A stretch of DNA of 64,000 nt from Colwellia sp. (GTDB lineage Bacteria; Pseudomonadota; Gammaproteobacteria; Enterobacterales; Alteromonadaceae): contig JABSOX010000010.1 of assembly GCA_013215655.1 (NCBI GenBank), positions 1 to 64,000 on the forward strand, read 5' to 3'. This document shows positions 39,249 through 50,058 of this stretch, in pieces. Both the position numbers and the translations under genes were made by a program. A model generated the notes under the pieces. That model worked only from the letters and a program-made list of their open reading frames with translations. It was not told where the DNA came from and searched no databases. Position 1 is the first letter of the stretch. Every line of letters starts with the position of its first letter.

Positions 39249-41279
39249 ATGTCATTGATCAGTGCTCGAAAATTATCTTTACTGTGCTATTTATCTTTTT
39301 CATCCAGTGTATTATCCGAAGAAAATTATAACTCTTTCGGAGTGTCTCTAGAAGACTTATTGAATCTAGAAGTATCTATTGCTTCTAAGAATGATATGTC
39401 TCTAAAGAACAGTCCCTCTTCAGTGACAATTTTTACTCAAGATGATATTGAACAATATGGCTTTCTTAGTTGGGTTCAACTACTAGGCCAGGTGCCCGGC
39501 TTTTATAGCATGATGAATCCGGTTGAAGGAAATCAGTCGCATTTAATCATGCGAGGACATGCACAAAAGTATGCTAATACTTTGTTGGTATTGCTCAATG
39601 GCCATAGAATAAATGATGATTATACAGGTGGCATTAACTATTTAATACGTTATATGGATTTAACTAATGTCGAACGGGTTGAAGTTATCAGGGGACCTGG
39701 TTCAGCTATTTATGGCTCAAATGCATTCAGTGGTGTGATCAATATTATCACCAAAAGTGAAAATAGAATTGAGTTGGGTGTGGGCGAGTTTAACGCCAAA
39801 AAACTTATTGCCAGTGTAGCAAAAAACATCGGAAACTGGACGCTTGGTGGCAGTCTCTCTTATTTAAAAGATGATGGTGAAAGCTATAGTGATGTATTCG
39901 ACCGCAATGGACTACAATCTACTACTCAAGACCCTAAAGAAGTCACACAAGTTCGAGCAGCTGTACAAAATGATAAAACTCAATTTTTTGGTCAGTATTT
40001 AACCTCTAAACGCTCAGATTATTATCTGTTTCGTCGATTAAGAGATGATGTTACAGAAATAAAACTAAACCACCTTATTCTCGGGATAGACCATACATTC
40101 ATTGATGTTGAAGAAATGGCGCTAAGCTTTTCTACTTCTTATCAATATGCAGAACGTGAGTCTCTTACTGCTTTAGTACCTCGAGGAGAAGCTCCTTTTG
40201 AGCAGGTGGACTTTTTGTTTGGGGAAAGTCTAAATTATCGTTCTTTAAATCTTGGTTTGGATGGCAAATATCAAGTATCAGATAGCTTTATTATTAATGC
40301 GGGTCTATTTTTTTCTCAAAGTCAGATACCTGACGGTTTTATCAAAAGTAATTTTGATTTGTATGGTGACTTTACCCAACTTGATCAAGTAGTCACTTTC
40401 ACTGAAGATGATCAAAGGGTTGTACTTGATAAAGAACGTATAATTAAGAGTGCTTATTTACAATCTCAATTGGATTTAAGTGAAAATCTTATTTTTACTT
40501 TAGGCCTGAGATATGATGCTTATAATGATGTTGATAACTCTCTTACGCCCAGAGCAGCACTAATTTATCATATAGATAATGAGCAAACTGTGAAGTTACT
40601 ATACGGTCAGGCATATCGCGCTCCATCATTAGGTGATTTATACGATGAGGAAAGTGGTTTAACTTTCGGTAATCAAGATTTACATGCCAGTGAAATAGAA
40701 ACAATAGAAGCTGTTTATATTAAAACTCTAGAGCAACTTCAGTTAACTATGACGGTGTTTTCAAATGATCAAAAAAATATAATTGGCTTCCGTCCTGACG
40801 ATGAAGGCAATCAACTATTAGATAATGTAGCGGCTAACCAAGTATATGGTTTTGATTTTGAAACTATCTGGCAACCAACAGTGGGCTTTCGCGTTAAAGC
40901 TTCACTTACACATTTATGGAAAAATGACACTGATTTAGGTCAGGGCATAGGTATTCCAAGATCTGAGGAGATCGCACCTAAAAGTTATGCTAATTTCACC
41001 TTGCAATACTATAGAGAAAGCTGGTCGTTCAATTTAAATGGAAATTGGCGTAGTGAAGTTAATGAGCTTGACTCTGGTGATTTATGGCTAGTGAATACAA
41101 ATATTTCCAGGAATTTATCGGAGAATTTTAAAGTCATTATGACGATTTCGAACTTGCTAGATAAAAATTTCTCGACTTCGTCTTATGTATCTCTGGGCAC
41201 AGATGAGCAAGGTAATAACGTACAAAAATATCCAGGAAGAGGCCGCCAAGCATTTCTTAATATCAATTATCGCTTTTGA
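39249..41279 (+). CDS. TonB-dependent outer-membrane receptor
   Basis: The 676-residue protein has a signal peptide (ending near VLSEE). A plug domain follows (SSVTIFTQDDIEQYGFLSWV; VERVEVIRGPGSAIYGSNAFSGVINIITK), then a 22-strand barrel that ends with an aromatic residue (FLNINYRF). The pre-plug stretch SLEDLLNLEVSIASK is typical of receptors in the colicin I/vitamin B12-like group often encoded near signalling genes. GAGAGGG lies 8 bases before the ATG. The substrate is unknown. It is followed by a convergent kinase operon. Confidence 0.9.
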   Translation: MSLISARKLSLLCYLSFSSSVLSEENYNSFGVSLEDLLNLEVSIASKNDMSLKNSPSSVTIFTQDDIEQYGFLSWVQLLGQVPGFYSMMNPVEGNQSHLIMRGHAQKYANTLLVLLNGHRINDDYTGGINYLIRYMDLTNVERVEVIRGPGSAIYGSNAFSGVINIITKSENRIELGVGEFNAKKLIASVAKNIGNWTLGGSLSYLKDDGESYSDVFDRNGLQSTTQDPKEVTQVRAAVQNDKTQFFGQYLTSKRSDYYLFRRLRDDVTEIKLNHLILGIDHTFIDVEEMALSFSTSYQYAERESLTALVPRGEAPFEQVDFLFGESLNYRSLNLGLDGKYQVSDSFIINAGLFFSQSQIPDGFIKSNFDLYGDFTQLDQVVTFTEDDQRVVLDKERIIKSAYLQSQLDLSENLIFTLGLRYDAYNDVDNSLTPRAALIYHIDNEQTVKLLYGQAYRAPSLGDLYDEESGLTFGNQDLHASEIETIEAVYIKTLEQLQLTMTVFSNDQKNIIGFRPDDEGNQLLDNVAANQVYGFDFETIWQPTVGFRVKASLTHLWKNDTDLGQGIGIPRSEEIAPKSYANFTLQYYRESWSFNLNGNWRSEVNELDSGDLWLVNTNISRNLSENFKVIMTISNLLDKNFSTSSYVSLGTDEQGNNVQKYPGRGRQAFLNINYRF

Positions 41280-41441
41280 ACAGTAGGAAAGGTCATAATA
41301 AGTTTGTAATTCTGTGGTATTCTAAACGTCTTACAAGGCAGATAAGCGATTCCTGCACAGTATGCTATCTAAATTATTCGTTTGGTCACTTTTGATAATT
41401 TACTATAATTTAATACCTGTTTCTATAACGCAAACATTACT

Positions 41442-43607
41442 TTAGTGTGCAGGAAATTTAATTATAAAACGGGTTCCTTGCGGTTGATTATTCTCAAGTG
41501 ATATCTCACCCTTAAGTTTTTGTTTAACGATATTATATACTATATTTAAACCCAACCCTGTGCCCCCTGAGCCTCTCTTTGTCGTGAAAAATGGGTCAAA
41601 TACTTTATTTTTTATGTCATCGGGAATACCACAACCAGTGTCTTCGACTATAATCGAAAGCTGTTCATTAGCTAAATTCACAATAATATTTATTTCACCT
41701 TGTACACAATCGGATAAACCATGTTTAATACTATTAACAATCAGATTAGTCACCACCTGATTCAATGACCCTGGGTAACTAGTTATTTGGGTTTTATCAT
41801 CTCCTAATAAATTAATCTTAATTGGTAAAGTCTTATAACTGGGTCGTAAGCTAGTTATCAGTTTATCTAAATGTTGTTTAACATAAAAATCGACTTGAAC
41901 GTCAGAGCTTTGATCAACAGCAATTTGCTTAAAGCTTTGAATTAAAGTCGAAGCTCGTTCAAGATTTGTTAATATGATACTTGTCGCTTCCGAAGCATCA
42001 CTTAAATAAGAAGTGAAGCCAGATTTCGTTAGTTTTCCATTTTTAAATTTATTGTTAAAAAGCTCAGTCTGTTCATACAAAACAGATGCAGCTGTAACAG
42101 AAACACCTAACGGAGTATTCACTTCATGGGAAATACCTGCGACCAAACAGCCCAGAGAAGCCATTTTTTCAGATTCAATTAAGTGATTTTGTGCTTTTTC
42201 TAACTCTATTAAGGTCTTAGTCAAAGCCTGATTTTGAATATTTAATTCGTTAGTTCTCTCCCTCACTTTATCTTCCAATGTTTTATTTTGTTCTTCTAAT
42301 AGTCCATTCATAGAAATGTTTTGCAACGAAGTTGTTAACAAATGACTAATTGACAAACAAAAATCAACCTCAGATTGTTTAAGATTTTTAAGGTGATGTT
42401 TAGTACACAAAATTAAATGTAAAGCCTTCGAATTTTTTTGTCCAAAAGGTATCAAGACTAATGAACAATAATCTGATTCATCTGAAATTTCAGGTAGTTG
42501 AAATGTAATAAACTCTTGTTCTTGCATGCCATTGTCGATAGCAGTATTAATTCCCTGATGATGATCAATAATGTTAAGTAAAGATGAAATATCACCTTGT
42601 TGCTTTTGGTTTGAACTTGAATAATGCGTCAGAAGTTTAAACTGGGCATTAAGATTCGTATGAAAAACAAGTGCTAGTTCAAAAGGCAGTTGTTTTAGTA
42701 TTCCTTTCAATACCCATTTAAAAGCCTGAAGTTCATTGTGAGTTTTTGCCAGCTCCTCGCCAACCTGATTGATCTCGGCCAAATCAGCTATAGTTTGGTT
42801 TATGGCATTCGTCATTGAATTAAAATTATTCGCCAGCATGCCTATTTCATCGTTAGTCTCGATTTTAATAACGTGATCATATTGACCTCGAGCAACAATA
42901 TCAGCGGCCTCAGTCAACAAATTAAGAGGAACGGTTATACGTCTTGCCAGTTTATCTGTGCGCCAAAAAGTAATAATTAAGGTAATAATGCCAACCAAAA
43001 TCAAAGCAAATAATGTTTGCACCAAAGATTGAGTTGCTTTTTTATTTGCTGTAGTTATAGCTTCCGTTAGTACAATCGTAGAAAGGCCATAACGAATGAC
43101 GCCAAGAATTTTTCCGTCTAAGATCACTGGCGCTGCAAATTCAATCACCTGCACTTTATCAATATTAATTAATTTTGAAGCGGCCTTAATTTGCTCAAAC
43201 GCCCAACGGGCATTGGCATCTACGGCAAGTTTAATTACTGCAACGTCTTCATGTTCAATTGAGTTAACCCAATCATTGTGATCTGAATCTGAAAAAACAC
43301 CATAAACAATATCATCATCACTAACGACTGTTTTTGTCACTATCTGCTCAACTGCAGTAAAAGCATTATCATCAACTAAACCAATTAATGCATCACTGTT
43401 ATTTTCAACTAACAACATGCCCTTATTGACTAATGAGGCTTTAGTACGGCTTTGAATATCTGCAATAGATTCATTGAAGTCTAAGGTGTTTTTTACAATA
43501 ATTAATAAAATTATAAACAATAACGCTAGCAAATAGGTAAAACCAAGCTTTATTACTAATTTTTTACGTAAGCTGCTGAATTTCACTTGTTTATTTTTTA
43601 AACTCAT
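41442..43607 (-). CDS. Membrane sensor histidine kinase with HAMP domain
   Basis: The 721-residue protein has membrane helix 1 (about 20-40), a periplasmic sensor region (about 45-190), helix 2 (about 192-212) and HAMP (RRITVPLNLLTEAADIVARG). A GAF-like middle and a coiled coil follow. The kinase core has the phospho-acceptor in GISHEVNTPLG (about 495), N box NLIVNSIKHG, and G boxes VEDTGCGIPDD and GGTGLGLNIV. It starts 35 bases after the stop of the receiver-kinase gene, so three signalling genes form one operon. The cognate output regulator is not evident. Confidence 0.92.
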   Translation of the reverse strand: MSLKNKQVKFSSLRKKLVIKLGFTYLLALLFIILLIIVKNTLDFNESIADIQSRTKASLVNKGMLLVENNSDALIGLVDDNAFTAVEQIVTKTVVSDDDIVYGVFSDSDHNDWVNSIEHEDVAVIKLAVDANARWAFEQIKAASKLINIDKVQVIEFAAPVILDGKILGVIRYGLSTIVLTEAITTANKKATQSLVQTLFALILVGIITLIITFWRTDKLARRITVPLNLLTEAADIVARGQYDHVIKIETNDEIGMLANNFNSMTNAINQTIADLAEINQVGEELAKTHNELQAFKWVLKGILKQLPFELALVFHTNLNAQFKLLTHYSSSNQKQQGDISSLLNIIDHHQGINTAIDNGMQEQEFITFQLPEISDESDYCSLVLIPFGQKNSKALHLILCTKHHLKNLKQSEVDFCLSISHLLTTSLQNISMNGLLEEQNKTLEDKVRERTNELNIQNQALTKTLIELEKAQNHLIESEKMASLGCLVAGISHEVNTPLGVSVTAASVLYEQTELFNNKFKNGKLTKSGFTSYLSDASEATSIILTNLERASTLIQSFKQIAVDQSSDVQVDFYVKQHLDKLITSLRPSYKTLPIKINLLGDDKTQITSYPGSLNQVVTNLIVNSIKHGLSDCVQGEINIIVNLANEQLSIIVEDTGCGIPDDIKNKVFDPFFTTKRGSGGTGLGLNIVYNIVKQKLKGEISLENNQPQGTRFIIKFPAH

Positions 43608-43642
43608 TGACGATTTGACTCTCTATTATGTAATGTAACGCC

Positions 43643-44875
43643 TTACATTTTAATGCCATCGGGTAATATAATTGTGAAACAACTACCTTCACCAATTACG
43701 CTGACTAAATTAATTTCGCCAGATAAATTATCTTCGACAAGTTTTTTTACTATATAAAGTCCTAGGCCACTTCCCCCTTCATCTGGCTTAGTTGTATAGT
43801 ATTTATCAAACATGATATTTTGTTGTTCTTGACTAACACCCACCCCATTATCTGATATTTTAATAATCACATTAGTATCTGATTTATCGATATTAATAGT
43901 AATGCAGCCTTTATCATCAGCTAAGAAAGCATGTCGCAAAGCATTATTAATTATATTTAATAATATTTGTGATAAAACGCCTGATTCAGCAAATATGAAT
44001 ATGTTACTTGCACAGTTAAAAACTAAACTATGGGGAGAGTTTTTAATTTTGGGTCCTAATATAAGTTCGATATCTTCAAGGTAGACAGCTAAGTCAAAAT
44101 TTGTTTTTGATTGATTAAATTCACCAACAATAATTTTCCTGAAGCTATCAACCAGGTTAATCGAATGGCCTAAGCTGGATAGCACAATATCAAAACTTCT
44201 CTCCAATAAATCAAGAAAATTATCGAGTGTATTTTTAGTGACTTTTTGGCTATTTAATTTTTCTTTAAATAAGTTTTTTTGATCGACTAAATTCGTCATG
44301 GCTGTATTCATAATGCCTAGTGGTGTAGAGACTTCATGTGTCAATTCACCTACCATTTCCCCAAGATGACTAAGTTTTTCTGACTTTTCCAATTGCAAAT
44401 CTTTAGCTTTACTCAATTGTTCTAATTCAATATTTTGCACTCTTAGCTGACTAATTAATTCATTTCGCAATAAGATCAAATACTGTAATTTAATGTGGGT
44501 CGCCACTCTGGCAATAATTTCTTCATGACGAATGGGTTTAGTAACATAATCAACAGCACCAATATTAAAAGCTTCAACTATGTCACTCACTTTGTCTTTC
44601 CCGGTCACAAAAATAACTGGTACCTCTTTTAGACCGTGCAAGGATTTCAGCCGCCTGCAAGTTTCAAAACCATCAATCCCTGGCATCATGACATCGAGCA
44701 AAATCAAATCAGGCAAATATATGCTTGCAACCTGAATCGCTTTTTCACCATCCATAGCAAAAGCAATTTCATAACCTTCCGCTGTTAAAATTTGTACAAG
44801 CAGTTCCACATTCTCTTTTTTATCATCGACAATAAGAATTTTACTGCCTCTTAAATCAATTTTACTCTTCTTCAT
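43643..44875 (-). CDS. Receiver-histidine kinase hybrid (REC-HisKA-HATPase)
   Basis: The 410-residue soluble protein begins with a receiver ([10 protein letters not shown]; phospho-acceptor Asp in [13 protein letters not shown]; Lys in VTKPIRHEE). A coiled-coil follows, then a kinase core with [24 protein letters not shown] and [13 protein letters not shown]. The REC-first order suggests a phosphorelay intermediate. Its start overlaps the end of the upstream gene by 14 bases, which gives translational coupling. No DNA-binding domain is present. Confidence 0.92.
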   Translation of the reverse strand: MKKSKIDLRGSKILIVDDKKENVELLVQILTAEGYEIAFAMDGEKAIQVASIYLPDLILLDVMMPGIDGFETCRRLKSLHGLKEVPVIFVTGKDKVSDIVEAFNIGAVDYVTKPIRHEEIIARVATHIKLQYLILLRNELISQLRVQNIELEQLSKAKDLQLEKSEKLSHLGEMVGELTHEVSTPLGIMNTAMTNLVDQKNLFKEKLNSQKVTKNTLDNFLDLLERSFDIVLSSLGHSINLVDSFRKIIVGEFNQSKTNFDLAVYLEDIELILGPKIKNSPHSLVFNCASNIFIFAESGVLSQILLNIINNALRHAFLADDKGCITINIDKSDTNVIIKISDNGVGVSQEQQNIMFDKYYTTKPDEGGSGLGLYIVKKLVEDNLSGEINLVSVIGEGSCFTIILPDGIKM

Positions 44876-47303
44876 GTTTGATTTCCTCTAATGCCTTAAT
44901 GAGTCCATTCATGTCGAGGCTCTGGATGAAATTGAGTAAATAATCGATGTAAATACCATTACCAGGCTGCAACGTGGAAATTTCAGATAAAATCTGATTT
45001 ACACGAGACAAATGATTGATTGAAGCGGATAACTTAAGCTCATCCAAAAGCGATTTTTTCAGTTTAAATTCAGCGATGTTTACTTGTTTATCAGGCTGAC
45101 TTATGGGCAATTTTGGTTGTATTTCTTGTACTTCAAAACGATCAGGATAAAATCTTAACAGGCAACTAAATATTTCAGGGAAGGTAAAAGGTTTAGCAAT
45201 AAATTGATCAAAACCTATACTTAAATAGTGCTGTATTTCATGTTCCAAACTAAATGCGGAGACGGCAATGCAAACGAGCTCAGTTTGTTTAAGGTCATTA
45301 CGTATCACTTGGATCGCATCATCACCACGCATAACTGGCATTAATAAGTCCATGAAAACAACATCAAAACGTTGCTCTTTTATCAACTCAATGGACTCTT
45401 GACCGTTGCAGGCATAGACTACATCAATACCACATGACTCTAAAACGCTGCCAAGTATTTCACGATTCTCAGCAACATCATCAACACATAAAGCTCTAAA
45501 GTATTTACCTTTAATGCAGTTTATTTGTTCAACAATAGTGGCTTCAACATAAGCGTTATCGGCCTCAGTCGGAGATAATATCAAGGTAAAATAAAAATGA
45601 GCTCCTGCACCTATTTCTGAATCTAAGCTAAGTTTACCGCCCATTATTTCAACTTGTTTTGCCGAAATCGCTAATCCTAAGCCGGTGCCTCCTTTTTGAA
45701 TACCTGATTTTCCCTGAGTAAAACTAACAAATAACTTATTTTGCTCTTCGCTATCAATTCCGGGACCTGTATCTTTTACACTAAAGAGATAGTGATCTTT
45801 TGTTGGTTGGGATAAAGTCAATGTGATAGAGCCATTTTGGGTAAATTTAACTGAGTTTCCTAGTAAATTAATCAATATTTGGCGTATTTTTCTTTGATCA
45901 CCCTTAACAAAAATCACTTCTTGAGTGTGGTTTAAAAAATTAAACTGTAATTGTTTTTCTTCGCAGCGGAACTGCAACATTTGTCCAATATCTGATATTA
46001 AGGCGACTAAATCAAAATTAACTAAGTTAACTGACATAGCACCTGCTTCAATTTTAGAAATATCCAATACATCATTAATAATTCCCATCAAGTGTTGGCC
46101 TGCTTTAGAAATTTTATTTAGTATTATTTTTTCCTGGGAGGCAATTTTTGTAGAACGTTCTAATATCTGAGTGAAACCTAAAATAGAATTCATAGGAGTT
46201 CTGATTTCATGGCTCATATTTGAAAGAAAATAACTTTTTGCCAGATTTGCCTGCTCAGCTCGTAGGCTTGCTTGCTTTAGCTCTTGAGTACGTTGAACAA
46301 TTTTCACTTCTAATGTTTGATTGATGCGAGCCAAAGACTCTTTCATACAGATATTGTTGCATACCGTTTGAACATTATTGGCTAAGTTTAACAATAATTG
46401 TTTCTCTTCTATTTCTATCGGGTTGGCGTATTTTAATGCCAAATAAATACTGGTAGCTGTATTCGTAGCCTCCTCAGTTTCAAAAGGACAAATATAGAGT
46501 AGCGCGAATTCATTATTAACTAGGCTATGATATTTATTGATTTTAATAAATTCGATAAAGCTATTAAAACCAACAGCTAAGCTATCCGATTGTTGCTTCT
46601 CTTGTTTAACTGGAATGAATAATGTTAATTCTTCGTCATTAAATTCGAATAAATTGACGATTACTGGTGAAGTTTCGAATTTTTGTGCTAAGGGTAAAAT
46701 TTTACTCATGTCATCACATAAAACGTCTAAGAATTCCATTTTATCCGTATGTTCTAACATAACTTCTGAGTTGTTAAGCATCTTGATTAGCGCTTCTCTT
46801 AGCGCCTCTGATTTAGCAATTTCCTGATATGATCGTAATGCAGATACTAATGCGGTGAGTAATTTTGTACTGGTTAATTCAGTTTTTGTTTTATAGTCAT
46901 TAATATCATAATCATTAATCACTTTAGCTTCAGGTGCACTACCCGGCTGGCCTGTTCGTAAAATAATACGAACTAAAGAGTTTTTAAGTATGCCGCGAAT
47001 ATACTTTGCAACCTCTAAACCCGCCTGCTCTGTTTCCATTACTACATCTAAAAAAATTAAGGCAATATCGCTTTCTTCTGCGAGCATTTTTTTTGCCTCA
47101 GCTCCAGAATAACATCGGTAAAATTTTAATGGCCGCTGAGCAAAAACAACCCCTTTCAAAGCAAGTAGAGTCACTTGGTGAATACTTGGGTCATCATCAA
47201 CTAGCATTATTTTCCAGGGTGGTTTCAAACACTCTAGTTCTTCCTGCTTTTCCTCCTCAAAAAATTGTAGGGGTTCGTCATCGTCCATCATAATAAATCC
47301 CAT
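44862..47303 (-). CDS. Large hybrid kinase REC-DUF3369-HisKA-HATPase-REC
   Basis: The 813-residue soluble protein has an atypical N-terminal receiver ([19 protein letters not shown]; Asp in [16 protein letters not shown]). A DUF3369-type middle (about 170-330) and coiled coil follow, then the kinase core ([42 protein letters not shown]). A C-terminal receiver ([35 protein letters not shown]) and a short helical tail complete it. DUF3369 is found with such receivers and may bind a signal. It is the first gene of a three-gene operon. ATG codons four and five residues later, nearer GGGA, are alternative starts. Confidence 0.9.
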   Translation of the reverse strand: MGFIMMDDDEPLQFFEEEKQEELECLKPPWKIMLVDDDPSIHQVTLLALKGVVFAQRPLKFYRCYSGAEAKKMLAEESDIALIFLDVVMETEQAGLEVAKYIRGILKNSLVRIILRTGQPGSAPEAKVINDYDINDYKTKTELTSTKLLTALVSALRSYQEIAKSEALREALIKMLNNSEVMLEHTDKMEFLDVLCDDMSKILPLAQKFETSPVIVNLFEFNDEELTLFIPVKQEKQQSDSLAVGFNSFIEFIKINKYHSLVNNEFALLYICPFETEEATNTATSIYLALKYANPIEIEEKQLLLNLANNVQTVCNNICMKESLARINQTLEVKIVQRTQELKQASLRAEQANLAKSYFLSNMSHEIRTPMNSILGFTQILERSTKIASQEKIILNKISKAGQHLMGIINDVLDISKIEAGAMSVNLVNFDLVALISDIGQMLQFRCEEKQLQFNFLNHTQEVIFVKGDQRKIRQILINLLGNSVKFTQNGSITLTLSQPTKDHYLFSVKDTGPGIDSEEQNKLFVSFTQGKSGIQKGGTGLGLAISAKQVEIMGGKLSLDSEIGAGAHFYFTLILSPTEADNAYVEATIVEQINCIKGKYFRALCVDDVAENREILGSVLESCGIDVVYACNGQESIELIKEQRFDVVFMDLLMPVMRGDDAIQVIRNDLKQTELVCIAVSAFSLEHEIQHYLSIGFDQFIAKPFTFPEIFSCLLRFYPDRFEVQEIQPKLPISQPDKQVNIAEFKLKKSLLDELKLSASINHLSRVNQILSEISTLQPGNGIYIDYLLNFIQSLDMNGLIKALEEIKHEEE

Positions 47304-47654
47304 TGATTAGGCTTGTAATAAGTGTAGACGAAATACAAATAATTAGCCTAAATCCGCTTTTGTTGGCTAAAGGTTACGAAACTCATTAAAAACACAATCT
47401 ACTGAAAATATCGATTTAAAATTTATGTCTATGCAATGGCCTTTATTTGATGTTATTCAATCGCTAAAAATACACCTTAGCTTTAGCATAAAGTGTCGGA
47501 TGATTTGAGCAATAAAACCTTGCTTCTTTGAATAGCGTGATCTAACAAGTTGTATTGAACACTCTGGATGAAAGTCACTTTCAGGGGTAAAGTTATAGCG
47601 CTCAAATTAGATAGCGAATTCTGATCTAAACCGATGTGAAAATTGAAGGGTAGA
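47304..47654. other. Intergenic region upstream of the kinase operon
   Basis: About 350 bases, holding the promoter region of the kinase operon and the 3' flank of the small gene that ends at 47655. TTAGCCTAAATCCGC and GTTGGCTAAAGG form a weak inverted pair near 47343-47373. I see no gene and no convincing terminator. Confidence 0.4.
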
Positions 47655-47954
47655 TTAATAGCAAATTAAGGCATAAAAGCCAAAGTTTTTGGTTGTTTCA
47701 GACCAGAGTACATTGGATTGTAATAGCTTGGCATTTTTTAAACGGTTATTAATATCTTGTTCAAAATTATCGCGATCATCGCTAAAAAATACCTGACAGA
47801 ATTTTAAATAGTCAGTCTCGAATTGGTTGGTTTTCATTTTTGAAGCATTGGCTATAGGAATTAAATTTGTATTTGAGTTGTTATTCGGCATTAAAATAAA
47901 AACCAGCATGGCGCGAAGCAACAGAGAACCAATTATTTTGATATCAAGTTTCAT
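47655..47954 (-). CDS. Hypothetical 99-residue exported protein
   Basis: The short product starts with a basic, hydrophobic segment (KLDIKIIGSLLLRAMLVFILM) that may be a signal or anchor. A polar mature part follows with two cysteines (LKFCQVFFSDD and the terminal ALICY). The ribosome site is weak. It lies upstream of the kinase operon on the same strand and divergent from the binding-protein pair. No family is recognised, and it may be spurious. Confidence 0.4.
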   Translation of the reverse strand: MKLDIKIIGSLLLRAMLVFILMPNNNSNTNLIPIANASKMKTNQFETDYLKFCQVFFSDDRDNFEQDINNRLKNAKLLQSNVLWSETTKNFGFYALICY

Positions 47955-48199
47955 GATTAGCCCCAGAAATATGTTCGAAGTGTAAGTAGGCTCATGATCA
48001 ATGGATTGTTTCTATATTATGTAGTATCAGCCAACTATGTTTCAGTGTAGTTGAATTTTTGCCATTATGTTCATAGATAGTAAAAACCAAAATCACTGCT
48101 AAACTTAAATAGATTAACTTAAATTATTTACAATTTGATTGATGAATATGGTCAAGAAGGACGTTTGAATTCTAATTATAGATACTCAGGAAAATTAAC

Positions 48200-48889
48200 A
48201 TGATAAAACACATAGAAATAATTGTGTTTGCCATGGCTTTCTCTTTCCCTCTCGCAGCGAAGTCATTATATGTTTTCATACCTACGGAAATTAGAGCAAA
48301 TGTAATGCAAGAAAAAATGGGCTCGTTTTGTTCGGGAATTGATATAACCGTTTTTGGTCGTGCTAAAGATTTTCATAGACAAGTAAATGCAAATCCCCCT
48401 AGCGCTATTTTATCCTTAGAGCCGGTAGTTAAATACAGTAAAGCCTTTAATACGGTGCTCACTGGTAGAAAAAATGGTTTTGAAACAGAGGGCTATGTTC
48501 TAGTTTCCATCGATAAACAACTCGAATTAGCAAGTATTGCAGGGAAAAAAATAGGCGTTGTTGATTTATTGGGACGTAAACCGATGGCGGAATTTATAAC
48601 TAACCTTTTTAAGACCAAGATTCAATTAAAACGTGTAACTAAAGTGGAAGATTTACTGCCGCTAATAACTTTTGGTTCTGTCGATGGTATTTTTATTTCC
48701 GAATCTATTTATAGCCAATTAAAATTAAAATCAAATTTGAATTTAGTTGAAACAAAGCCGGGTATTAAACTCGGACTCGCATCTGCCGCAATCGATAGTT
48801 CAAATGATAGAGATGTAATACAGTGTATTGCTGCATTTGACACTAAATTAAATACTATATTGGGGGTGGACGAATGGCGTCTATTATAA
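48200..48889 (+). CDS. PhnD-like periplasmic binding protein
   Basis: The 229-residue product has a signal peptide (KHIEIIVFAMAFSFPLAAKS). The remainder has a small binding-protein fold: LYVFIPTEIRANVM, SAILSLEPVVKYS, KKIGVVDLLGRKPMAEFI and VDGIFISESIYSQLK. This layout resembles PhnD-type periplasmic domains that serve as receptors for kinases as well as transport. It has a good ribosome site (CAGGAAAATTAAC before ATG). Its last 16 bases overlap the start of the next gene. No permease or ATPase gene follows. Confidence 0.75.
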   Translation: MIKHIEIIVFAMAFSFPLAAKSLYVFIPTEIRANVMQEKMGSFCSGIDITVFGRAKDFHRQVNANPPSAILSLEPVVKYSKAFNTVLTGRKNGFETEGYVLVSIDKQLELASIAGKKIGVVDLLGRKPMAEFITNLFKTKIQLKRVTKVEDLLPLITFGSVDGIFISESIYSQLKLKSNLNLVETKPGIKLGLASAAIDSSNDRDVIQCIAAFDTKLNTILGVDEWRLL

Positions 48890-49854
48890 ACCCAATAAAT
48901 AGTAAAGTATGTAAATTTTGCTTAGCTTTCATGTTACTTAATTTACCAATATACGCAGCTTTTGCAAAAAACGCCTTAGTCATTAGGGGAACAAACCCAT
49001 CTTTTGACAAAATTGTAAAAAGTTTAAATGATGAATTGGAAAGCGAAGTTTCACTCTATGAAATGATGGTAAAAAAGGGTGTGACGATAAAGAAAATTGA
49101 AGATTTATTTACTCAAGACCCACCCAAAATAGTGATTCTTATCGGTAATAAAGCTGTTAACTTGTATGCTAAATTTCAGGAAAAAAGAACAGTCGAAAAA
49201 TTCCCCCCTGCGATAGCGATCGCAGCATTATTTGTCGATACTTTTGTAGACAAACTTGAAAATACAACCGCTATTCGATATGAGATTCCTGCAGTGATCA
49301 GTGCTGTTGCCATGCGCACCATATTAGGCATACCTGTAAAAAAACTCGGTGTTATCCACCGAGACTGGATGTCTGATATTATTGAAGAAAACAGACGATT
49401 TTGTAAAGCAGAAGGCATTGAACTGATTGCTATTAAACTACCAAATAAAGCTAGAAAAATGGAAGAGCATGTCAAAAATGCCCTTAACCAGCTCAACAAA
49501 CAAGTAGATGCTTTATGGATTCTAAATGATAATGCGTTGTTAACTTCTAATGCATTATTAAAGGCTTGGTTACCGTCAAGAGCAAAGTCAAAATTACCCG
49601 CTATTGTTGGGATCAGACAATTTCTTACTAAAATACCACTTGGTTCTTTCGCAATCGTTCCTGATCATTATGGTTTAGGTGAGCAAGCCGCAGGAATTGT
49701 TTTTGAAATAATGGAGAATAATTGGCAGTTAGCAAATATAGAAATACAGCAACCGGTATCAGTGAATAAATTCATTAGTACTGCAAATCTTGATAAAAAA
49801 GGGATTAATTATTTGCCCGCTAAATTAAATCAGGTTGATGAAATAATAAAGTAA
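48874..49854 (+). CDS. ABC_sub_bind-family periplasmic binding protein
   Basis: The 326-residue product has an N-terminal signal region (FCLAFMLLNLPIYAAFA). A TrpX/DUF534-like fold follows: PPKIVILIGNKAVNLYAKF, VISAVAMRTILGIPVKKLGVIHR, DALWILNDNALLTSNALLKAWL and FAIVPDHYGLGEQAAGI. Family members bind amino acids or similar ligands. GGGGGTGG inside the preceding gene provides the ribosome site, and the overlap gives coupling. Neither permease nor ATPase follows, so it may be a sensor input rather than a transporter part. Confidence 0.78.
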   Translation: MASIINPINSKVCKFCLAFMLLNLPIYAAFAKNALVIRGTNPSFDKIVKSLNDELESEVSLYEMMVKKGVTIKKIEDLFTQDPPKIVILIGNKAVNLYAKFQEKRTVEKFPPAIAIAALFVDTFVDKLENTTAIRYEIPAVISAVAMRTILGIPVKKLGVIHRDWMSDIIEENRRFCKAEGIELIAIKLPNKARKMEEHVKNALNQLNKQVDALWILNDNALLTSNALLKAWLPSRAKSKLPAIVGIRQFLTKIPLGSFAIVPDHYGLGEQAAGIVFEIMENNWQLANIEIQQPVSVNKFISTANLDKKGINYLPAKLNQVDEIIK

Positions 49855-50001
49855 CCCGTAATTTCATTCACTATTACATCTTGTCTACGATAGTTTGAGC
49901 TATTCTAATAAAGACAGGGTCAGGCTTGCTCTTCGTCATTTAAACAAATTTAATACGATAAAGTAGGTAATTATCAGCTAAGACGGATTATGGATAAATT
50001 A

Positions 50002-50034
50002 GTTTAGATCTCCATGTTTTCCAGAGATCTAAAC
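50002..50034. terminator. Hairpin between binding-protein pair and gor
   Basis: GTTTAGATCTC (50002-50012) and GAGATCTAAAC (50024-50034) form a perfect 11-bp stem with an 11-base loop. T-runs are weak on both strands, but its place between convergent genes fits a bidirectional terminator. Confidence 0.55.
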
Positions 50035-50058
50035 ATGTAATAGTAGTTTTATATACCA

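Noticed and set aside
49910-49940. Possible repeat remnant GACAGGGTCAGGC
   Set aside because: Only about a dozen bases recall the family 2 interior; this is too short to support.
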